Both the position numbers and the translations under genes were made by a program. The notes beneath the pieces are model-generated. The model searched no databases, was not told where the DNA came from, and worked only from the letters and a program-made list of their open reading frames with translations. DNA of 38,725 bases from Pseudonocardia sp. MH-G8 (GTDB taxonomy: Bacteria; Actinomycetota; Actinomycetes; Mycobacteriales; Pseudonocardiaceae): contig NZ_NKYF01000047.1 of NCBI RefSeq assembly GCF_002262885.1, forward strand, positions 1 through 38,725, given 5' to 3'. Positions 32,843-38,725 of the stretch are shown here, one piece after another (the stretch's first letter is position 1; the number at the start of each line of letters is the position of its first letter).

Positions 32843-34395
32843 CGGACGGGGCGGACGGACGGCGGGTGCTCGGGGGCCGCTATCGCGTGGATGGATCGCT
32901 CGGGCGCGGCGGCATGAGCGAGGTCTTCCACGGTTACGACGAGCGCCTCGACCGGCGGGTGGCGATCAAGGAGCTGCGCCCGCCGTCCGCGCCGCTGCCG
33001 GCCGAGCCGGACAGCCCGGAGGCCGCCGAGGTCCTCGACGCCCTCGACCGTGACCGCAAGCGGTTCCTCCGCGAGATCCGCACCACGGCCCGGCTGGAGC
33101 TTCCCGGCGCTCCGGCCGTCTACGACACCGGGGAGGAGGTCGCTGCGGACGGGAGCAGCCGGCTGTGGCTCGTCATGCAACTGCTGCGCGGCTCCACCCT
33201 GGAGGCCGTACTCGACCGTGCCGACTACGTGCACGAACCGCCGAGCGTGACCTGGGCGGCGGCGGTCGCCGCGCAGATCGCCGCGGTCCTCGCCGACGTG
33301 CACCGGGTGGACATCGTCCACCGGGACATCAAGCCGGCCAACGTGATGATCGTCGATGGCGGCCTGGTGAAGGTGCTCGACTTCGGTATCGCGATCCTGC
33401 GCGGCGGGGACGCCCTTCCCCGGTTGACGCAGGTCGACAAGACGGTGGGCACCCCGCCCTACATGTCCCCGGAACAGGGCCTCGGGCAGGTCGTCACGGC
33501 CGCATCGGACGTCTACTCGCTGGGCTGCCTCCTGTGCGAGCTCCTGACCGGCGACCCGCCGTTCCTCGCCACGGCCGACCGGTCGTTGCGGGCCCACCAC
33601 CTGCAGTCGGCGGCGCCATCGATGCGCGACCGACGAGCCGAGGTGCCGGCCGGACTCGACGACCTGGTCAAGGCAATGCTGGAGAAGGACCCGCAGGATC
33701 GCCCGACGGCGGAGGCGGCGTACGACACCCTGGTCCCGCTCGTGGCGCGGACCGAGGCCGACGCGCGGCACGAAGACCGCGATCCGGCGCTGCCGTTCCG
33801 GCGTCCCTTGCTCTCCACCCCGCCGCGCCGGGCGTCCGAAGCAGCGCCGGAATCTTTCACCGAGGCGGAGTTCGAGCAGCTCAGTGCCGCTGCCGAGGAA
33901 CTGCTCGACAACGACCGGCCTGCCGAGGCGATCCGCCTCCTCGACGAGGGACTCGAACGAGCTGCTCACCAGCCGTTCCTGGAGCTGCGGCTGCGGCACT
34001 TCCTGGCGGGTGCGCTGTACTACGCCGGCGAATACACCCGCGCGGCACCGCTCTTCGACGGCGTCGGCCGGGACTACAAACGCCGCCTGGGCCCCTCCGA
34101 CGATTTCGTGATCGACGCCTTCTACCACGCCGGGCACTCCTATGCCGAGATCGGAAAACCCGACAAGGCACTGCCGCACCTGTGGTTCTTCCTGCGCCAC
34201 GCAGACGGGGAGGACACGGACCGGGTCCTGCGCACGCGGTTCGTCATCGCGCAGATGCTCACGGCCGCGGACCGCCCCGAGGACGCCCTGGACGAGCTGC
34301 GGGACCTGCGCCCGCACATCTCGGCTGCCTACGGTGGCGGGTCGACCCAGGTTCGCAACATCGACAAGCACATCAGCCGGCTGATCGGACGGTGA
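32839..34395 (+). CDS. soluble Ser/Thr protein kinase with TPR-like C-terminus
   Basis: A 518-residue Hanks-type kinase. Kinase domain about 10-300: glycine loop 'GRGGMSEVFHGYD', Lys44 in 'VAIKEL', catalytic 'HRDIKPAN' (161-168, Asp163), DFG (181-183), activation segment 'VGTPPYMSPEQ', 'SDVYSLGCLLCELLTGDPPF'. It should be active. About 335-515 is helical and TPR-like ('AAEELLDNDRPAEAIRLLDEGLERA', 'ALYYAGEYTRAAPLFDGVG', 'AGHSYAEIGKPDKALPHLWFF'). No membrane segment, unlike most actinobacterial kinases such as PknB, so it acts in the cytoplasm. GTG 32839 overlaps the rhuM stop (GTGA). Last gene of the operon; probably a sensor or effector of the R-M system, by analogy with kinase-containing Pgl defence. 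Confidence 0.9.
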   Translation: MTDGADGRRVLGGRYRVDGSLGRGGMSEVFHGYDERLDRRVAIKELRPPSAPLPAEPDSPEAAEVLDALDRDRKRFLREIRTTARLELPGAPAVYDTGEEVAADGSSRLWLVMQLLRGSTLEAVLDRADYVHEPPSVTWAAAVAAQIAAVLADVHRVDIVHRDIKPANVMIVDGGLVKVLDFGIAILRGGDALPRLTQVDKTVGTPPYMSPEQGLGQVVTAASDVYSLGCLLCELLTGDPPFLATADRSLRAHHLQSAAPSMRDRRAEVPAGLDDLVKAMLEKDPQDRPTAEAAYDTLVPLVARTEADARHEDRDPALPFRRPLLSTPPRRASEAAPESFTEAEFEQLSAAAEELLDNDRPAEAIRLLDEGLERAAHQPFLELRLRHFLAGALYYAGEYTRAAPLFDGVGRDYKRRLGPSDDFVIDAFYHAGHSYAEIGKPDKALPHLWFFLRHADGEDTDRVLRTRFVIAQMLTAADRPEDALDELRDLRPHISAAYGGGSTQVRNIDKHISRLIGR

Positions 34396-34454
34396 GATCG
34401 CGCGAACCCGCGGGTCCGAGGCGGGCCGCGGGCGGCGGGTGGGATGCTGCGTTC

Positions 34455-35132
34455 ATGAAGTCTCGCGTTCTGGTGGTCGACGACGACCCGGCGTTGGCCG
34501 AGATGCTGACGATCGTGCTGCGGGGCGAGGGGTTCGATACCGCGGTGGTCGCCGACGGCACCCGCGCCCTGCCGGCCGTCCGTGAGATGCGGCCCGACGT
34601 CGTGCTGCTCGACCTGATGCTGCCGGGCATGAACGGGATCGACGTCTGCCGGGCGATCCGCACCGAGTCGGGCGTGCCGATCGTGATGCTCACCGCCAAG
34701 AGCGACACCGTCGACATCGTGCTGGGCCTGGAGTCCGGGGCCGACGACTACGTGGTCAAGCCGTTCAAGCCCAAGGAGCTCGTCGCCCGCATCCGCGCCC
34801 GGGTGCGCCGCACCGAGGCCGAGCCGGCCGAGCAGCTCGCGATCGGCGACGTCACGATCGACGTGCCGGCCCACCAGGTCGTCCGGGCGGGGGTGCCGAT
34901 CGCCCTCACACCGCTCGAGTTCGATCTCCTGGTGGCGCTGGCCCGCAAGCCGCGGCAGGTGTTCACCCGGGAAGTCCTGCTCGAGCAGGTGTGGGGTTAC
35001 CGGCACGCCGCGGACACGCGGCTGGTGAACGTCCACGTGCAGCGGCTGCGGTCGAAGGTGGAGCGTGACCCGGAGCATCCCGAGGTCGTCCTGACGGTGC
35101 GCGGCGTGGGGTACAAGGCAGGTCCACCGTGA
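34455..35132 (+). CDS. mtrA: two-component response regulator MtrA
   Basis: An OmpR-type response regulator of 225 residues that governs cell division, cell-wall and antibiotic-related genes in actinobacteria. The receiver has the acidic triad D9-D10-D11, phospho-acceptor Asp53 in 'VVLLDLMLPGMNG', Thr/Lys sites in 'VMLTAKS' and 'VVKPFKPKEL'. The winged helix reads 'TPLEFDLLVALARKPRQVFTREVLLEQVWGY' and 'NVHVQRLRSKVERDPEHPEVVLTVRGVGYK'. ATG 34455 follows GATGCT by 6 bases with no ribosome binding site. A longer upstream extension over the kinase gene is not coding. The 59-base gap after the kinase gene holds only a small ACCCGCGGGT palindrome (34406-34415). Confidence 0.98.
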   Translation: MKSRVLVVDDDPALAEMLTIVLRGEGFDTAVVADGTRALPAVREMRPDVVLLDLMLPGMNGIDVCRAIRTESGVPIVMLTAKSDTVDIVLGLESGADDYVVKPFKPKELVARIRARVRRTEAEPAEQLAIGDVTIDVPAHQVVRAGVPIALTPLEFDLLVALARKPRQVFTREVLLEQVWGYRHAADTRLVNVHVQRLRSKVERDPEHPEVVLTVRGVGYKAGPP

Positions 35133-35148
35133 CCTCCCGCGCCACGCC

Positions 35149-36852
35149 ATGAGGATGGAGCGCGTCCGTCGCGCTCTGGCCCCGGTCCGCCAGCAGGTCG
35201 CGGAGCTGATCGAGGCCTGGGGCGTGGCATGGCGGCGCTCGATGCAGCTGCGCGTCGTGATCAGCACTCTCGCGCTGTCGACGGCCGTGGTCCTCGTGCT
35301 CGGCATGGTGCTGCAGACCCAGATCGCCCAGCGGCTCCTGCAGAACAAGGAGCATGACGCCCGCACCCGCACGGAAGCGGGCGCGGTGCTGCTGGAACGT
35401 GACCTGGCCGGCGTCGACCCGGAGCGCGAGGGCGCGCAGGGCGAGCTCAACAACGCGCTGGACCGGCTGACCAACGCGAGCGCCGCCGACGACCAGTCGG
35501 CCACGGCGGGGGAGTTCCGCGCCGTCCTCACCACGAGCGCGGGCGACGGGGGCTCGCAGGTCTCGGCGGGGCCGGTCGAGGACGTCCCCGCGACGCTGCG
35601 CGAGGCCGTCGCCGCGGGCGCGCTCGCGAGCCAGTACACGACCACCCTGAGCGAGCACAGCGTCGAGGTCCCGACGCTGGTCGTCGGGCAACCGGTGCGC
35701 ACCGCGGTCGGTGATCTCGAGTTCTACCTGCTGTTCCCGCTCACCTCCGAGCAGCGCACCCTCGGCACGGTGCAGAGCACGCTGATCGTGGCCGGGCTGC
35801 TCCTCCTGTTGCTGCTCGCCGCGATCGCCGGGCTGGTCACCCGGCAGGTCGTGCGCCCGGTGCGGCAGGCCGCCGAGATCGCGGAGAGGTTCGCCGACGG
35901 GCACCTCGACGAGCGGATGCCGGTGCAGGGCGAGGACGAGGTGGCGCGGCTCGCGGAGTCCTACAACGAGATGGCGTCGAGCATCCAGAGCCAGATCCAC
36001 CAGCTGGAGGAGTTCGGCGCGTTGCAGCGGCGGTTCACCTCCGACGTGAGCCACGAGCTGCGCACCCCGTTGACGACGGTGCGGATGGCGGCCGACGTGC
36101 TCTACGCCTCCCGCGAGGAACTGCTGCCGGCGCTGCGGCGCAGCTCGGAGCTGCTCGTCGCCGAGCTGGACCGCTTCGAGGCGCTCCTGGCGGACCTGCT
36201 GGAGATCAGCCGGCTCGACGCCGGTGTGGCCGAGCTCGGCGCGGAGCGGGTGGACATGCGGGCGGTGGTCGTGCGGGCGGTCGAGGCCGTGCGGGGCATC
36301 GCCGACGAGACCGGCACCCCGCTGGAGCTGGAGCTGCCGACCGGCGTGTACGCCGAGGTCGACCCGCGCCGCGTCGAGCGCATCGTGCGCAACCTGGTGG
36401 CCAACGCCATCGACCACAGCGAGAGCAGGCCGGTGCGCGTCGTCCTCGCGGAGGACGAGCACGCGGTCGCCGTGCTGGTGCGCGACCACGGCGTCGGGCT
36501 GCGCCCCGGAGAGGCGAGCCTCGTGTTCAACCGGTTCTGGCGTGCGGAGGAGTCGCGCGCCCGGCGCAGCGGCGGCAGCGGCCTCGGGCTCGCCATCGCG
36601 ATCGAGGACGCGCGGTTGCACGGCGGCTGGCTGCAGGCGTGGGGCGAGATCGGCGACGGGGCGGCGTTCCGGCTGACGCTGCCGCGCACGCTGGGCGACG
36701 ACGTGGAGTCGAGCCCGCTGCCACTCGGTCCGGCCGACGACGCCCCACCGGGTGCGGAGGCCGCGACGTCCGTGCCGACACCGCCGGTGGGGTGGCCGGT
36801 CACGGTGCCGTCGCACCCGTCGGACGCGAGTGGGCCGGGGGAGGACCCGTGA
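35149..36852 (+). CDS. mtrB: sensor histidine kinase MtrB
   Basis: The 567-residue membrane partner of MtrA. TM1 lies about residues 37-58 ('VVISTLALSTAVVLVLGMVLQ'), an extracellular sensor part follows to about 208, and TM2 is about 210-233 ('TLIVAGLLLLLLLAAIAGLV'). Then HAMP ('RPVRQAAEIAERFADGHLDERMPV'), HisKA with His302 in 'SDVSHELRTPL', and the ATPase domain: N box 'NLVANAIDHSE', G1 'RDHGVGL', G2 'GGSGLGLAIAI'. The acidic, Pro-rich C-terminal tail is probably disordered. ATG 35149 is used; ATG 35155 is an alternative. It lies 16 bases after mtrA and overlaps lpqB by GTGA. Confidence 0.97.
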   Translation: MRMERVRRALAPVRQQVAELIEAWGVAWRRSMQLRVVISTLALSTAVVLVLGMVLQTQIAQRLLQNKEHDARTRTEAGAVLLERDLAGVDPEREGAQGELNNALDRLTNASAADDQSATAGEFRAVLTTSAGDGGSQVSAGPVEDVPATLREAVAAGALASQYTTTLSEHSVEVPTLVVGQPVRTAVGDLEFYLLFPLTSEQRTLGTVQSTLIVAGLLLLLLLAAIAGLVTRQVVRPVRQAAEIAERFADGHLDERMPVQGEDEVARLAESYNEMASSIQSQIHQLEEFGALQRRFTSDVSHELRTPLTTVRMAADVLYASREELLPALRRSSELLVAELDRFEALLADLLEISRLDAGVAELGAERVDMRAVVVRAVEAVRGIADETGTPLELELPTGVYAEVDPRRVERIVRNLVANAIDHSESRPVRVVLAEDEHAVAVLVRDHGVGLRPGEASLVFNRFWRAEESRARRSGGSGLGLAIAIEDARLHGGWLQAWGEIGDGAAFRLTLPRTLGDDVESSPLPLGPADDAPPGAEAATSVPTPPVGWPVTVPSHPSDASGPGEDP

Positions 36853-38585
36853 GCGCCCGTCGCCGGGCGGCACTGGTGGCGCTGCTGCTCGCGCTGTGCA
36901 CCGCCGCCGGGTGTGCGAGCGTGCCCGAGTCGTCCACGGTCCAGGTGCTGCGCCAGATCGGCAGTGGCGACGACGAGCTGCTCCCGCCCGGCCCCGCCGA
37001 GGGCAGCAACCCGCTCGACCTGGTGCGCGACTTCGTGTTCGCCTCGGGCAGCAGCGCGGAACGCCACGGTGCGGCGCGCCGCTTCCTGGCCCCCGAGGCC
37101 GAGAACTGGGACGACGCCGCGGGCCTCACCGTGCTCGACGGGCAGTTCGACACGGTCCCCGCACCCGGGGCCGCCGGCCTCGCCACCGGCGTCACGACGA
37201 TCCGGATCCGCGGCACGGCGATCGGCAGGCTCACCTCGTCGGGATCCTTCGAACCGGGGCAGAGCACGTTCCAGCAGGACGTCACCGTGGTGCGCCGCGA
37301 CGGGCAGTGGCGGATCTCGAACCTCCCGGCGGGCGTCGTCGTGCCGCTGCCGGTGTTCCGGGACAACTACAAGCCCGTGCGCACCTGGTTCATCGACCCC
37401 GTCCGCAGGCTCGCCGTCGCCGACCAGCGCCACGTGCCCAGCACCCCGTCCCGGGCGCAGGCCGCGCGGGTGATGGAGCTGCTCCTGGCCGGGCCGTCGC
37501 CCGCGATGCTCGGCGCGGCCGTGTCGCTGCTCCCGCCGGGCGCGCAGCTGCGCGCCAACGTGACGGTCAGCGCGGACGGTGCCCTGATCGTGGACCTGAC
37601 GCGCCTCGGTGACCTCGACCAGCCGTCCCGGATGCTGCTCGCCGCCCAGGTGGTGCTGTCGCTGTCCGAGGTGAACGTGGGGCGGGTCCGGCTGCTGGTC
37701 GACGGCGAACCGCTCGTTCCCGGCCGCCAGGACCTCACCCGCGAGGACGTCGCCGCGCTGTCCGCGGTCGTCCAGCCCGCGGCGGACGTGCCCGGGCTCG
37801 TGGTCGCCGGTGGCCGCGTCCGCCAGCTCTCCGGCCCGGAGCCGAGCGCGCCGCTGCCCGGTCCGGTGGGTGACGGCAGCTTCGACGTGGAGTCCGCGGC
37901 ATCCACCGTGGACGGCGGGCGGCTCGCCGCGGTGGCCCGCTCCGGCGGGCGGCGCTCGCTCCTCGTCGGGGACGGCTCCGGGCGGGACGTCACGACGGTG
38001 TCGCTCGCGGCCGACACGATGACCAGGCCGTCGTGGACGCCGACCGGCGGTGAGGTGTGGACCGTGCTCGACTCGGCCGTCGTCGCCCGGGTGCTCGTCG
38101 GCGACACGGGCGAGCCCCGGACCGGCCAGGTGAACGCCGACGAGCTGGCGGCGCTCGGGCCGATCGCGGACCTGCGCCTGTCCCGCGACGGTGTGCGCGT
38201 CGTCGCGGTCGTCGGCGGCGGGCTCTACACCGGCGCCGTGGTACGCAGCATCGACGGCGAGGCCGCGATCCGCAACATCCACCGGCTGCGCCCGGACGAC
38301 CTCGGTGAGGTCGTGGCGGCGGACTGGCGCTCGAGCGACTCCATCATCGCGATCACCCGGACCGGGGAGATGCTGGTGGCCCAGGTCTCGGTCGACGGTC
38401 TGGTGGTCCAGCCGGTCCTCAGCAACAACCTCACCCCGCCGCTCACCGCGATCGCCGCGGCGGCGAACCGGCCCCTGTGGGTCACCGACCAGACCGGGGT
38501 GTGGAGCTTCGGCGGTGGTGACCAGGTCGCGTGGCGCCAGGTCCTCGGCGGCGCGCCCGACGCAGTCCCCCTCTACCCAGGTTGA
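36849..38585 (+). CDS. lpqB: lipoprotein LpqB
   Basis: A 578-residue secreted lipoprotein that in mycobacteria binds MtrB and affects MtrA phosphorylation and cell-envelope integrity. The signal peptide is 'RRRAALVALLLALCTAAGC' with lipobox A-A-G-Cys22. A GerMN domain spans about 195-315 ('RVMELLLAGPSPAMLGAAVSLLPPGAQLRANVTV', 'LIVDLTRLGDLDQPSRMLLAAQVVLSLSEV'). The C-terminal half is a LpqB beta-propeller-like domain. GTG 36849 overlaps the mtrB stop. Length and order are as in other actinomycetes. Confidence 0.96.
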   Translation: MSARRRAALVALLLALCTAAGCASVPESSTVQVLRQIGSGDDELLPPGPAEGSNPLDLVRDFVFASGSSAERHGAARRFLAPEAENWDDAAGLTVLDGQFDTVPAPGAAGLATGVTTIRIRGTAIGRLTSSGSFEPGQSTFQQDVTVVRRDGQWRISNLPAGVVVPLPVFRDNYKPVRTWFIDPVRRLAVADQRHVPSTPSRAQAARVMELLLAGPSPAMLGAAVSLLPPGAQLRANVTVSADGALIVDLTRLGDLDQPSRMLLAAQVVLSLSEVNVGRVRLLVDGEPLVPGRQDLTREDVAALSAVVQPAADVPGLVVAGGRVRQLSGPEPSAPLPGPVGDGSFDVESAASTVDGGRLAAVARSGGRRSLLVGDGSGRDVTTVSLAADTMTRPSWTPTGGEVWTVLDSAVVARVLVGDTGEPRTGQVNADELAALGPIADLRLSRDGVRVVAVVGGGLYTGAVVRSIDGEAAIRNIHRLRPDDLGEVVAADWRSSDSIIAITRTGEMLVAQVSVDGLVVQPVLSNNLTPPLTAIAAAANRPLWVTDQTGVWSFGGGDQVAWRQVLGGAPDAVPLYPG

Positions 38586-38725
38586 TCCCGCACTCAGGGA
38601 CCGCGACACAGGCACACGGAGACCCCGACTCGCAGTGAGGATGTAGGGGAGCCCCGCAGCGGTCGTTCTGGCTCACCGACTCGCTGACCGTGGTGTCCTG
38701 CGCCCGATCTGCCGGGTGACCGCTG
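38586..38725. other. 140-base tail after lpqB
   Basis: No gene, hairpin or promoter that I can support. In mycobacteria a ComF-like gene lies a little further on; nothing of it is seen here. Confidence 0.4.

Noticed and set aside
22694..34395. Integrative mobile element
   Set aside because: No integrase, transposase, tRNA target or flanking direct repeats were found, so the block is called an island by synteny only.
33165..34454. N-terminal extension of MtrA over the kinase gene
   Set aside because: It lies out of frame within a clear kinase gene, and MtrA begins at MKSRVLVVDDD as in all relatives.

Overview
The window is chromosomal DNA of a high-GC actinomycete, most likely from the Pseudonocardiaceae (Pseudonocardia-like). 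This rests on the MtrA-MtrB-LpqB locus, a mycothiol-type DinB-fold protein, heavy use of GTG starts, 4-base GTGA/ATGA gene overlaps, and an order (DUF3499, manB, Trm112-like, SIS-like, manA ... ahcY ... tmk ... mtrA, mtrB, lpqB) that follows the backbone known from Mycobacterium, with extra blocks inserted. Genus assignment is inference.

Layout. 1-194: a 21-bp minisatellite and a leader. 195-4604: mannose-phosphate metabolism (DUF3499 protein, phosphomannomutase, Trm112-like protein, SIS-like isomerase relative, mannose-6-phosphate isomerase). 4653-10118: accessory metabolism and transport (DUF418 membrane protein divergent from a TetR regulator with twin operators, a CDF metal transporter, an APC permease, a leaderless ArsR-SRPBCC pair). 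10135-13157, minus strand: acyl-CoA ligase, DinB/maleylpyruvate-isomerase-like protein, P-loop kinase. 13279-16651: orphan MutL-like reactivase, MmyB-like regulator, exported beta-propeller protein. 16738-18532: ahcY behind a consensus promoter, a recognisable SAH riboswitch and a 45-codon ORF that overlaps the ahcY start. 18572-22671: Nudix hydrolase, a GH84 glycosidase bracketed by two 55-bp palindromic repeats in opposite orientation, a small Cys-rich protein, a small MerR-type HTH protein, and tmk.

22694-34395 is the most interesting part. In Mycobacterium tmk adjoins mtrA; here about 11.8 kb lies between them. Divergent promoters with nested palindromes drive, leftward, an unknown 116-residue protein and a small ShbA-like sigma factor, and, rightward, six genes all joined by 4- to 8-base overlaps: an HTH-pseudomethyltransferase-TRD fusion, hsdM, hsdS, hsdR, rhuM, and a soluble Ser/Thr kinase with a TPR-like C-terminus. 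The kinase and the catalytically degenerate methylase look like regulatory parts attached to a Type I restriction-modification core, and I propose the set as a candidate composite defence system. hsdS is clearly lower in GC than its neighbours; hsdS and rhuM carry the only in-frame TTA codons I found.

34455-38585: the conserved mtrA-mtrB-lpqB signalling operon. No tRNA, rRNA, CRISPR array, transposase or integrase was recognised.
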